From the NCBI GenBank assembly GCA_017618075.1, contig JAFZUY010000012.1, positions 62,001-126,000 of the forward strand: a DNA stretch of 64,000 bases, given 5' to 3'. Each line of letters starts with the position of its first letter. Positions within the stretch are counted from its first letter, which is position 1. This document shows, piece by piece, positions 45,662 to 54,636 of this stretch. The translations under genes and the position numbers were made by a program. The notes under the pieces are model-generated. The model was not told the origin of the DNA and ran no database searches. It saw nothing but the letters and a program-made list of their open reading frames with translations. The stretch is from Lachnospiraceae bacterium (GTDB lineage Bacteria; Bacillota; Clostridia; Lachnospirales; Lachnospiraceae).

Positions 45662-47089
45662 GTGAACGTTCTTTTGTTCAGACCGCGACCTGACAAAGAG
45701 ACCATAGGACTTCAGAATGTAATGATCTGCGAGCCCTTAGAGCTCGAGTATATTTCAGCGAACATCGAGGCGCTGGGACATACATGTACTATCGTGGATA
45801 TGATAATCGAAAAGAAAAACGTGCCGTACTTTGTGAAGCTTTACAATCCCGATGTTGTAGGCATCACAGGGTATATTTCGCATGTCAACATTATGAAAAG
45901 ATATGCGAAAGAAGCCAAAGAAGTAAATGAAAACATAGTGACGATTATAGGCGGAGTTCATGCGGAGGTTAATCCCGCGGATTTCGAATCGCCCTACGTT
46001 GATTATATTATCCGTGCGAATGGCATCAGAACCTTTATTGATATTTTAAACAAACTCGAAAAAGAGAAAAACAATCCCAAAGAGAATGATGGCTCAAATA
46101 AGTCCGAAATAATCGGAGAAGAAGATGAAATAGAGTGTATCTATGTACCGGGTAAGAAACCTCCTAAAAAAGATACAACCTTTAATTATCTTTATCCCGA
46201 CAGAGACAAGGTAAACAAATACCGTTCGAAGTATTATTACATGTTTCACAGAAACTGTACGCTTATTAAGACTTCGTTCGGCTGCCCGTATAACTGTAAA
46301 TTCTGTTTCTGCCGTCAGATAATGGATGACCAGTATTTCGCAAGGGATTTGGAAGATATCGTAAATGAACTTGCGACGATTCCCGAGACAGAGATTTATA
46401 TAGTTGATGACGACTTTTTAGTCGGAAGGGATAGAATCCTTAAGTTCTGCGACCTCCTCGAACAAAGAGGCATTGAAAAGAAATATCTTATATACGGCCG
46501 TGCGGATTATATTGCAGCAAATGAAGATGTAATTAAGCGATTTAAGGAAGTCGGATTAAGAGCAGTTATAGTAGGCCTTGAATCCTGCGATTCCAAACAG
46601 CTTGACGATTACAACAAGCGTACCAATGTTGCCATAAACGAAAAGGCCGTCGGTATTTTAAAGAAATACGATGTCGAATGCTACGGTACATTTATTTTGG
46701 GACTCGACTGGACCTGGGATGACTTTAATGCATTATACAAATGGATTAAAAAGCTTGGCCTTGTATTTGTAAATCTACAGCCCTTAACTCCACTTCGCGG
46801 AACGGATATTTACGAAAAATTCAAACCCAGGTTCATTGTGAGAGAGGATGAATACGAGAAGTGGGATCTGGCACACCTCGTGGTTCGTCCGGACAATATT
46901 TCCGTCAGAAAATATTACTGGTATACGATGGTTTTATATTACAGGATTACGGCTAATCCTATAAGCGGCTGGTACATGGTTAAAAAGTACGGTCTTCACG
47001 ATACGCTTAAATTAAGCATTGGTGCGGTTGCGGTTAACAACCAGTATTGGAAGAAATTTATTGAAGGTGAAAAATGCAAGAAGAATTAA
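45662..47089 (+). CDS. B12-binding-type radical SAM enzyme 1
   Basis: This 475-residue protein has an N-terminal cobalamin-binding-like Rossmann domain (about 1-140; no DxHxxG base-off motif) and a radical SAM barrel. The iron-sulfur site is C208-PYN-C212-KF-C215. It shares YIVDDDFLVGRDRIL, YGRADYI, GLESCDSKQLDDYNK and FILGLD...TPLRGTDIY with the next three genes. An Asp/Glu/Lys-rich insertion at about 128-175 is specific to this copy. It starts with GTG at 45662, two bases after the previous stop. It probably acts on an ACP- or lipid-bound acyl chain (methylation, ring formation or C-C coupling), which is inference from context. Confidence 0.85.
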   Translation: MNVLLFRPRPDKETIGLQNVMICEPLELEYISANIEALGHTCTIVDMIIEKKNVPYFVKLYNPDVVGITGYISHVNIMKRYAKEAKEVNENIVTIIGGVHAEVNPADFESPYVDYIIRANGIRTFIDILNKLEKEKNNPKENDGSNKSEIIGEEDEIECIYVPGKKPPKKDTTFNYLYPDRDKVNKYRSKYYYMFHRNCTLIKTSFGCPYNCKFCFCRQIMDDQYFARDLEDIVNELATIPETEIYIVDDDFLVGRDRILKFCDLLEQRGIEKKYLIYGRADYIAANEDVIKRFKEVGLRAVIVGLESCDSKQLDDYNKRTNVAINEKAVGILKKYDVECYGTFILGLDWTWDDFNALYKWIKKLGLVFVNLQPLTPLRGTDIYEKFKPRFIVREDEYEKWDLAHLVVRPDNISVRKYYWYTMVLYYRITANPISGWYMVKKYGLHDTLKLSIGAVAVNNQYWKKFIEGEKCKKN

Positions 47090-48402
47090 GAGTATTGCTT
47101 ATTCGTCCCAAATACACATCTCTGGTAGCTCACCTTGAGCCCCTCGGACTTGAATACCTTATGGGGCTTGCAAGGGATATGGGCATTCCATGCGATATCC
47201 ACGATGAATTCGATCATCCGTGGACATTTCGCTTTTCAAGAATGTGTCGCGTCATAAAAAAGGGCAATTACAATTACATAGGTCTTAATGCGAATGCCAA
47301 TACTGTGGATTATATCAACAAGCGTGCAGCACAGCTTAAGAAAAAATTTCCCGATATCAAAATTATGGTAGGCGGTCCCGAAGCGGAGATGAACTATAAG
47401 GAATTCTGCGTGGATGATGTTGACTTCGTATATTACGACAACGGTCTGTCGACATTAAAGAAAATGTGGGAGTCTGATTTATCAAGTGAAGTACTTGATA
47501 AATTAAGCGGTATTGCTTTTAAGAAAGACGGTGAGTGGGTCATAAAAGAAAAGGGTGAACCCGTTTGCGGATTTATCAACAAGCCCGACAGAACTGCCTT
47601 TTACAGAGGTCTTAAGAAAAATTACATTTTCATGAAAGGCAAATTTGCCTTAAGCAAGGCATCGTTTTCGTGTCCTTTTAACTGCGCTTTCTGTTATTGT
47701 ACGAAGATGAATTCAGGGGCTTATACAGAGCGTGACATCATGGAAGTTGTCAATGAAATCGAAGAGATTAAGCATGATAAAATCTGGTTTGTCGATGATA
47801 CGTTTTTCTTCCACAAGGAGAGAGTTGAGACCTTCTGTAATGAGATAATAAAGCGTGGAATCAAGAAGCATTTCATGGCATATTCGAGAGCCGATTTTAT
47901 TGCCGCACATCCCGAAGTTTTGCCTCTTGCATATGAAGCAGGATTCAGGGATATTTTAATCGGTCTTGAAGCGATAAGCGACGAAACGCTTGATGAATAT
48001 AACAAGCAGACATCCAGAGACGATAACATTATGGCGATTAAAAATCTTCATGATGCGGGAATCGTATGTAACGGCCTTTTTGTAATAAACTACACGGCTA
48101 CGAGAGACGATTACAGAAAGCTTATTAAATTTATTCATGAGAATAATCTTTTATGGGTTGTATTCGGAATTTTCACACCTTATAAGGGTACGGATGCCTA
48201 TGATGAATATAAGGACAAGGTAATTAACTTTAAGTCCTGGAGATTGGACGGTACGCATATTACGCTTAAGCCTACCAATATGTCGTCGCTTGAATATATG
48301 CTAAGGTACTATTGGATACATGTTTTGACATATCCTAAAATAATGGTTCGAACGCTGTTTGGAACCGCATACGATACGAAGATAAAGGGCTGGTTTAAAT
48401 GA
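47074..48402 (+). CDS. B12-binding-type radical SAM enzyme 2
   Basis: Paralogue of the previous gene, 442 residues. The cluster motif is C200-PFN-C204-AF-C207. It has IWFVDDTFFFHKERV, YSRADFI, GLEAISDETLDEYNK and GLFVINY...TPYKGTDAY. The N-terminal Rossmann part starts RVLLIRPKYTSLVAHLEPLGLEYLMGLA, as in cobalamin-binding radical SAM proteins. It overlaps gene 1 by 16 bases and gene 3 by four. It is closest to copy 3, with which it shares IMVGGPE, DGEWV/NGEWF and the length. Confidence 0.85.
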   Translation: MQEELRVLLIRPKYTSLVAHLEPLGLEYLMGLARDMGIPCDIHDEFDHPWTFRFSRMCRVIKKGNYNYIGLNANANTVDYINKRAAQLKKKFPDIKIMVGGPEAEMNYKEFCVDDVDFVYYDNGLSTLKKMWESDLSSEVLDKLSGIAFKKDGEWVIKEKGEPVCGFINKPDRTAFYRGLKKNYIFMKGKFALSKASFSCPFNCAFCYCTKMNSGAYTERDIMEVVNEIEEIKHDKIWFVDDTFFFHKERVETFCNEIIKRGIKKHFMAYSRADFIAAHPEVLPLAYEAGFRDILIGLEAISDETLDEYNKQTSRDDNIMAIKNLHDAGIVCNGLFVINYTATRDDYRKLIKFIHENNLLWVVFGIFTPYKGTDAYDEYKDKVINFKSWRLDGTHITLKPTNMSSLEYMLRYYWIHVLTYPKIMVRTLFGTAYDTKIKGWFK

Positions 48403-49712
48403 CACAGAAATACATGTTTGTCAGAGTACATTATGATAAAAGAGTCGCAAGCCTCGAGCCATTGGGGCTTGAGTATTTAATGGCTGCCGTTAAGGCTGAA
48501 GGGAAGTTTGGCCTTATACACGACGAAAGCATTGAAAGTTCTTTCGGACGATTCTCGAGACTTCTTAAAAAAGTGGATGATAACGGCATTACGATAGTCG
48601 GCTTTTCGATAATGTCAAATACCGCATGGTATGTGCTTAAACTCATTCACAAATTAAAGAAAGCCAGACCTGATGTAAAGATTATGGTAGGCGGTCCCGA
48701 AGTTGTAGTAAATTTTGAGGATTTTATGATAGAAGATGTGGACTACGTGTCTTTTGACAACGGTCTTGATTCTTTCAGACTGGCACTAAGAAATGACTTT
48801 GACGAAGAGGTAATCAAAACCTGTACAGGCTTTGCCGGAAAGATAAACGGAGAGTGGTTTTTAAATAAAAAGGGCGAGCCGATAAGTGATTACGGTTTAC
48901 TTCCCGACAGGAGTTTCTTTTATGAGAACAGATCCAAATTCCGTGTGCTTGCAAAGGGCTGTTTTTCGATGATGAAGACCGCATTTTCCTGTCCGCAGAA
49001 CTGCAAGTTCTGTATCTCAAGACAGTTTAACAGCTGTACCTACAGGGAAAGAACCGTGGAAGACGTAATCAATGAAATCATATCCATCGACAACGATAAG
49101 ATATTTATTATAGACGATGATTTTCTGGTAAACAGAGACCGCGTTCTGGCTATCTGTGAAAAGCTTATAGAACTTGATTTAAAAAAGACTTTTATGATCT
49201 TTGCGAGAGCGGACAGCATCTGCAGATGCGAGGATATTTTCCCGATTATCTACAAAGCGGGTTTCCGCGATATGTTAGTCGGCCTTGAAGCGGTTGAAGA
49301 TTCGACACTTGAAAAATACAACAAAAATTCGAGCGTTGAACTAAATATGCGTGCGGTTAAAATCTTACGCGAATACGAAATGGTATGCGTGGGACTTTTC
49401 GTAATCAACTACGATTTTAAGCACAAGGACTTTATGAACATCAACAAGTTCATCAAAAAGGAAAAGCTTATATGGGTGCTTTTTAGTATATTAATTCCCT
49501 TTAAGGGAACGCCCGTATATGAGGAAAACAAAGACCGACTCTACCATTACAAATACAGAAGAACGGGCGGTACGAGCGTACTGATGAAACCCTCGAATAT
49601 GCCCATGCTTTTGTTTAAGCTCGAGTTTCATTTTCTTTACTATGTAAATTATCCGCGTATTTACTGGGCCGGTTTAACACATATGTTTAACAAAAGATAT
49701 AAAAACAAATGA
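48399..49712 (+). CDS. B12-binding-type radical SAM enzyme 3
   Basis: Third tandem paralogue, 437 residues. The cluster motif is C198-PQN-C202-KF-C205. IFIIDDDFLVNRDRVL, FARADSI, GLEAVEDSTLEKYNK and GLFVINYDFKHKDF are the counterparts of the other copies. It has overlaps of four bases with both neighbours (ATGA type). The near-identical architecture with diverged loops suggests successive steps on one substrate, or different positions of a chain. Confidence 0.85.
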   Translation: MTQKYMFVRVHYDKRVASLEPLGLEYLMAAVKAEGKFGLIHDESIESSFGRFSRLLKKVDDNGITIVGFSIMSNTAWYVLKLIHKLKKARPDVKIMVGGPEVVVNFEDFMIEDVDYVSFDNGLDSFRLALRNDFDEEVIKTCTGFAGKINGEWFLNKKGEPISDYGLLPDRSFFYENRSKFRVLAKGCFSMMKTAFSCPQNCKFCISRQFNSCTYRERTVEDVINEIISIDNDKIFIIDDDFLVNRDRVLAICEKLIELDLKKTFMIFARADSICRCEDIFPIIYKAGFRDMLVGLEAVEDSTLEKYNKNSSVELNMRAVKILREYEMVCVGLFVINYDFKHKDFMNINKFIKKEKLIWVLFSILIPFKGTPVYEENKDRLYHYKYRRTGGTSVLMKPSNMPMLLFKLEFHFLYYVNYPRIYWAGLTHMFNKRYKNK

Positions 49713-51067
49713 AAATACTCCTTATCAAGCCGGAAACGGTTGGGATATTCAGTTTTACATACCTTGTAGACCATGAGCCCTTGGAGATGGAATACCTCTA
49801 TACGGTTTTCACGAAGGACGGCCATGAAGCTATAATCTACGACAGAAGGTATGAACCGATATCCCTAAAAAAGAAACTGAATAAGGAAAAGCCCGATGTG
49901 GTTTGCATCACAGGTTATATCACGCAGGAAAAGCTCATAAAAAAGCTTTGTGTGGCGATTAAAAAATTTAGACCTGAGGCTAAGGTTATTTTAGGCGGTT
50001 CGCATGTGGAAATAAATTACGAGAACTTTTATGATTCCAAAGCGGATTACCTTTATCTTTTGTCGGGTTTAGACAATATGTGCAGGCTCGTAAAAGACAT
50101 AGAGAAAAACGATTCTTCAGATATCGAGGAAATCCCCGGTATCTGTTTTAAGAAAGACGGAGAGTGGGTAAGTAACCCCAAGATTTTCGAAACTCCCGAA
50201 GATTTGCCCGTTCCCGACAGAACGCATTTTTACAAGAACAAATTCCGTTTCAGGTATCTGTGCTTTAAACCGCTTGCGCTTGTAAAGAATTCATACAGCT
50301 GTCAGAGAAACTGCAATTTCTGTTTTTGTACCAATCGTAACGGCGGAAGATATGCATGCAGAAGCGTCGACAAGCTCGTCGATGAAATCGCATCTTTAGA
50401 TGTTCCGGCTGTGCATATTACGGACGACAATTTCCTGGTAAACAGAGAGTATCTAAAGGAATTTATAAGGCTCGTAAAAGAAAAAGACATACATAAAAAA
50501 TATCTTATATACGGACGTGCTGATTTTATCGCAAATAACGAAGACATCATAAAAGAACTCGCCGAGATCGGTCTCGCTCTTATTATGGTCGGACTTGAAG
50601 CCACAAATGACGAAGAACTCGATTCGTACAACAAGCATGTATCTCTCCATGAAAACGAAGAGTGTATTCGTATATTATCCGAGAACCATATTTTCTGCGC
50701 GGGACTTTTCATCGTTCATCAGGCGATGACAAAAGAAGATTTCAAAAAGCTTTACAAATGGATTGCTTCAAGGGATATTATTCCGACCGTATCCGTATTT
50801 ACTCCGATGCAGGGCTCTGCGATGTATAAGGAGTATGAGGATAAGCTTATTACCAAGGACGTGACCAAGCAGGATTTATTCCACTGCCTGTTAAAGCCTG
50901 AGCATATGAGTGTAAGGCGCTTTACCTTTGAGTATTACAAGCTTTCGATGGGACTCGCGTTTAAAAACAGAAAATCACCGCTTTATGCGGATAACGAATA
51001 TTTTAAGGGAATGCTTCATATCATTGCGGTAATTCTTTTAAAGATTAAGAGAGTATTTGTACTATAA
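49709..51067 (+). CDS. B12-binding-type radical SAM enzyme 4
   Basis: Fourth tandem paralogue, 452 residues. The cluster motif is C198-QRN-C202-NF-C205. VHITDDNFLVNREYL, YGRADFI, GLEATNDEELDSYNK and CAGLFIVHQAMTKEDFKKL match its siblings. Its N-terminal Rossmann domain and the TPMQGSAMYKEYEDKL segment are conserved too. It overlaps gene 3 by four bases and is three bases from the next radical SAM gene. Confidence 0.85.
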   Translation: MKILLIKPETVGIFSFTYLVDHEPLEMEYLYTVFTKDGHEAIIYDRRYEPISLKKKLNKEKPDVVCITGYITQEKLIKKLCVAIKKFRPEAKVILGGSHVEINYENFYDSKADYLYLLSGLDNMCRLVKDIEKNDSSDIEEIPGICFKKDGEWVSNPKIFETPEDLPVPDRTHFYKNKFRFRYLCFKPLALVKNSYSCQRNCNFCFCTNRNGGRYACRSVDKLVDEIASLDVPAVHITDDNFLVNREYLKEFIRLVKEKDIHKKYLIYGRADFIANNEDIIKELAEIGLALIMVGLEATNDEELDSYNKHVSLHENEECIRILSENHIFCAGLFIVHQAMTKEDFKKLYKWIASRDIIPTVSVFTPMQGSAMYKEYEDKLITKDVTKQDLFHCLLKPEHMSVRRFTFEYYKLSMGLAFKNRKSPLYADNEYFKGMLHIIAVILLKIKRVFVL

Positions 51068-51070
51068 ATC

Positions 51071-52390
51071 ATGAAGAAAAAACTTTTGTTAATCCAGCCG
51101 ACTCCTTACGATCAGTACGGTAAGCTGGTAAAAAAGAAAAAATTATATTTTGTCGGTCTTGCGCTTCCTTTGCTTGCAGCCTTAACGCCCGATGATTTTG
51201 AGGTAGAGCTTTGCTACGAGACGATAGAAGATGTCCCCTTTGACACTGATGCGGAATTAATCGGTATCAGCAGTATGGGTCATGCGGTAATGCGTACCAT
51301 CGATATTGCAAAGAAGTTTAAGGAACTCGGAAAGACTGTAATCCTAGGCGGCTACATGGTGTCCTTAATGCCCGAGGAAGCAAAGAAATATGCCGATGCC
51401 GTAATGATAGGAGACTCCGAGGAAACCTGGGGCGAGATGATAAACGATTATCTAAACGGCACCCTGAAAGAGTATTACAAAAAGAAACTGACCAAGCTTG
51501 AGACTCCGCTTCCGAAATACGAGCTTGTATTAAATAAAAGAATCGGTAATTTTTTGCCGGTTCAGGCAGGAAGAGGATGTACCAAGACCTGCAGTTTCTG
51601 TTCCATATACTGCCTTTATCACGGACAGTATTTAAGAAGAAATATTCCCGATGTAATGCGTGACATTAAGCGTATAAAAGAACTGGGCTTTAAGCAGTTT
51701 CTTTTACTCGACGACAATCTTTTTTCAGACAGAAATTATGCACTTGAACTTTGTAAGGAAATATCCAAAGTAAAAATGCACTGGATGACTCAGTGCTCTA
51801 TAGATATTGCAAAGGATGAAGAACTTTTAACCGCCGTTGCAAAGAGCGGCTGCTATGCGTTAAGCTTCGGTCTTGAGAGCATAAGCCGTGAAAGTCTTGT
51901 AGGCATGCAGAAAGCCTGGGCACATCCCGACGAATATTCAAAACAGCTTAAAATCATCAGAAAGCATGGTATAGATATCTCTACGGAAATGGTAGTAGGA
52001 GCGGAAGGGGATACGCTTGAATCAATTAAGGCTACCGCGAGATTTATCGAGGATAACAAAATTGCCGTACCGAGATTTTATATATTAACACCTATTCCCG
52101 GTACTCAGTATTACGACGAGATGAAAGAGCAGGATCGAATATACAATACCGATATGTATTCCTACAATGCCTGCGAAGCTGTTCATATTCCAAAGAACAT
52201 GACGCCCGAGGAACTGACCAAAGCATACTGGGAGCTTTACAACGATGTATATTCCATCAGGTGTATTTTAAAAAGAACTATCTTTAGTGACTGTCTTATA
52301 AAGAGGCCGTATAATGCGGTATTTTACCTTGGCGTAAATCTTTTTTACAGATATCACATAAAGCACGGAATCGTTCCGAATATTGTATAG
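51071..52390 (+). CDS. B12-binding-type radical SAM enzyme 5 (distinct subfamily)
   Basis: This 439-residue protein is less like the preceding four. The N-terminal B12-type domain is KKLLLIQPTPYDQYGK...LPLLAALTPDDFEVELCYE. The cluster motif is C170-TKT-C174-SF-C177, followed by LRRNIPDVMRDI and LLLDDNLFSDRNYALELC. GLESISRESLVGMQKAWAHPDEY and LTPIPGTQYYDEM place it in the large BchE/COG1032-type group with a DUF4070-like tail (HIPKNMTPEELTKAYWELY). It lies three bases after gene 4, in the same operon. Confidence 0.82.
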   Translation: MKKKLLLIQPTPYDQYGKLVKKKKLYFVGLALPLLAALTPDDFEVELCYETIEDVPFDTDAELIGISSMGHAVMRTIDIAKKFKELGKTVILGGYMVSLMPEEAKKYADAVMIGDSEETWGEMINDYLNGTLKEYYKKKLTKLETPLPKYELVLNKRIGNFLPVQAGRGCTKTCSFCSIYCLYHGQYLRRNIPDVMRDIKRIKELGFKQFLLLDDNLFSDRNYALELCKEISKVKMHWMTQCSIDIAKDEELLTAVAKSGCYALSFGLESISRESLVGMQKAWAHPDEYSKQLKIIRKHGIDISTEMVVGAEGDTLESIKATARFIEDNKIAVPRFYILTPIPGTQYYDEMKEQDRIYNTDMYSYNACEAVHIPKNMTPEELTKAYWELYNDVYSIRCILKRTIFSDCLIKRPYNAVFYLGVNLFYRYHIKHGIVPNIV

Positions 52391-52415
52391 GGATGAATAA
52401 AAGAGGGGGAATAAA

Positions 52416-53855
52416 ATGAGACTGGGAACTTCTTCTCCGACAAAAAATTTTAAAAGATTATTGGCAGGGTTTCTGGCAGCAGGCACAGCATTGATTTTCT
52501 GTGCCTGCGAACTGCCGGGCGGTGAGATTAATTATGGTGATAAGGATAAAGGTACTTACCATGCACATATAGTAAGCTCTGTAGATATACCGATTGAAGT
52601 GCCTGAAGAAAAGCCGGATCCCGGATACAAAGAAACTTACGAATCTGCCATGATGAATTTTGTTGTTCCGAATGATTTTGACAAAATGGAATATTTTTCA
52701 AGGGAAGATTTTGAAGCAAAGAATCCTTCGAAAGAATATTCCTATGATGAAACTTTGGCCGTGACTGAAGCATATTTTTCATATATGGAAGAACTTTATG
52801 ATACGGGCTGGCAGGTTAAGTTTAATTTTATCTGCATTAATAACGACAATCTGCCCGAACTGGTTTATGCATCCTATTCGGGAGATATGTCTGCAGCCGT
52901 ATCCGTCGAATTTCATTTTTGTACGTATGATTTAGATGCCGGTGAAGTAATCGAAATCGGAAGCTTCTGTTCACTGTACGGAATGAGTCTCTTTTATGTT
53001 GAAAGGGAAAATCTTCTCTGGTATTCGGAATATAACGATTATGATTCATATTTGAACACTTATTTTGTAACTGTTAATCAGGACAATAAATTTGAACTGG
53101 TCGCATCTTTTAAGAAGGATTATCTTAATTACGATTCGAACTCTGTGGCGTATGTAAATAATATTGAAACCGATTCGGATACATGTTCGGATTATCAGGA
53201 TCAATTCACTTATCTTAACAAAGAAAGAAAAGAAATCGAGTCTTATTCTTTAAATACGCTGATATCGCTCAAGGGAATCTATGAGTATACCTATAATGAA
53301 TACGAATATGAGAATTACTACAAGCAGTATGAAGATGACTGGCTTGAAGCAGCATATGAGTCTTATGCCGAAGTACTTAAAGAAAAGGCAGATGAAGTAG
53401 GATATTATTTTGCATTTCTTGATGGGGACAATATTCCCGAAATGTTTGTTAAATACGACGACAGTATATGTCTCTTCAGAACCAGTGTTTATAAGGGCGA
53501 TGAAGGTTTTTCAAGATATTCTTACGTAGTGACAAATTCGGAGTTTAACGGAGATATTTTCTTCGCCGATTATTGCAGGATTATTTGTAATAAGTATACG
53601 GAAAACGACAGTATGGAAAACTACAGTCTTTATGGCGGTTATGATGTATATCCGATGCAAAGATATATGCTTTCGGCAGACGGAAAATACTATTTAAACG
53701 GCTGTCCTGTTAAAAAAGAAAGATATGAGGATTTCATCGGAAGGTGGGATGAATATACATTTACCGAAATATCTGAAGATGATTTCTATTACAATAATGA
53801 TGAGAAAAACGTTAAAAAGAATTTCTATGAAGCAATAAAAAATTACAATCCTTAA
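52416..53855 (+). CDS. Predicted lipoprotein of unknown function
   Basis: This 479-residue exported protein has a signal peptide ending in FCAC (Cys29 or Cys31 as lipid site; the lipobox is not ideal). The mature part is very acidic and rich in Tyr, Asp and Glu. Two related segments, NNDNLPELVYASY and DGDNIPEMFVKYD, at about 145 and 340, suggest an internal duplication. No known family is recognised. The ribosome site AGAGGGGG at 52402-52409 is strong. It follows the radical SAM genes by 25 bases without a terminator and may be co-transcribed. Confidence 0.72.
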   Translation: MRLGTSSPTKNFKRLLAGFLAAGTALIFCACELPGGEINYGDKDKGTYHAHIVSSVDIPIEVPEEKPDPGYKETYESAMMNFVVPNDFDKMEYFSREDFEAKNPSKEYSYDETLAVTEAYFSYMEELYDTGWQVKFNFICINNDNLPELVYASYSGDMSAAVSVEFHFCTYDLDAGEVIEIGSFCSLYGMSLFYVERENLLWYSEYNDYDSYLNTYFVTVNQDNKFELVASFKKDYLNYDSNSVAYVNNIETDSDTCSDYQDQFTYLNKERKEIESYSLNTLISLKGIYEYTYNEYEYENYYKQYEDDWLEAAYESYAEVLKEKADEVGYYFAFLDGDNIPEMFVKYDDSICLFRTSVYKGDEGFSRYSYVVTNSEFNGDIFFADYCRIICNKYTENDSMENYSLYGGYDVYPMQRYMLSADGKYYLNGCPVKKERYEDFIGRWDEYTFTEISEDDFYYNNDEKNVKKNFYEAIKNYNP

Positions 53856-53870
53856 GTTTGGAGAATAAAC

Positions 53871-54521
53871 GTGAAAAAATATAAACTTGCAATCTTTGAT
53901 ATGGACGGTACGATTCTTGATACATTAGAGGATTTAACCGATTCAACCAACTATGCATTAAGGAAAAACGGATTTCGTGAACTTGGTATAGACGATGTCA
54001 GAAAAATAGTCGGAAACGGTCTTTACATGGAAGCCAAAAGAGCCACACCCGAAGGCACAGACGAAGATACCGTAATGGCAGTGTATAACGATCTTTTTTC
54101 ATATTACAAGGACCATAATGAAATAAAAACAAAGCCCTACGACGGGATAGTAGAAATCATAAAAGAACTAAAAGCGGAGGGCATTAAAACAGCGGTTGTT
54201 TCTAACAAGGCTGATATAGGTGTACAGAAGCTGGCGGAGAAATATTTTACGAACTGTTTTGACTGTGCCATGGGAGAAACAAAAGGCTTTGCGCTTAAGC
54301 CCGAGCGTGATATGGTGGATGAAATACTTCGCCGTATGAATATAAAGACAGAGGATGCCGTATATATCGGAGATTCGAATGTCGATATGGAGACGGCCAT
54401 TAATTCCGAAATGGATTTCATAGGAGTATCCTGGGGATTCAGAGGAAGAAAAAAGCTTGAAGAATATGGTGTAAAAACGATAGCGGATACGTCGGAAGAT
54501 CTGCTTAAAATACTGCTTTAA
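53871..54521 (+). CDS. HAD-family hydrolase, phosphoglycolate phosphatase-like
   Basis: This 216-residue HAD IA phosphatase has motif I FDMDGTILDT, motif II VVSNKAD and motif IV VYIGDSNVDMETA. It starts with GTG at 53871 after TGGAG. It is related to the HAD encoded at 440. Being downstream of the lipoprotein it may belong to the same transcript, but a link with the radical SAM pathway is only positional. Confidence 0.85.
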   Translation: MKKYKLAIFDMDGTILDTLEDLTDSTNYALRKNGFRELGIDDVRKIVGNGLYMEAKRATPEGTDEDTVMAVYNDLFSYYKDHNEIKTKPYDGIVEIIKELKAEGIKTAVVSNKADIGVQKLAEKYFTNCFDCAMGETKGFALKPERDMVDEILRRMNIKTEDAVYIGDSNVDMETAINSEMDFIGVSWGFRGRKKLEEYGVKTIADTSEDLLKILL

Positions 54522-54574
54522 GACGAATTTTGGCAACTTGGTAATTTGCTTTGTACCGCTTGGTATCCGAGGTA

Positions 54575-54603
54575 TTGATATACCACTTCCACTTAGATAA
54601 GAT
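54575..54603 (+). promoter_or_regulatory. Promoter with palindrome before the LytTR operon
   Basis: TTGATA (54575-54580), a 17-bp spacer and TAAGAT (54598-54603). The -35 is embedded in GGTAT-TGAT-ATACC (54571-54584), and CTTGGTA occurs twice, 22 bp apart (54537 and 54559). This looks like an operator, possibly for the LytTR protein of the operon. Confidence 0.4.
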
Positions 54604-54636
54604 GTGCTCATAAAGACAATCTAAGGAGGATTAAAC

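Noticed and set aside
51071-52390. Radical SAM enzyme 5 as a membrane-spanning lipid synthase (tail-to-tail coupling)
   Set aside because: Long membrane-spanning lipids are known in Butyrivibrio, and the idea is attractive, but the motifs seen are general for B12-type radical SAM proteins. I cannot distinguish that subfamily by eye.
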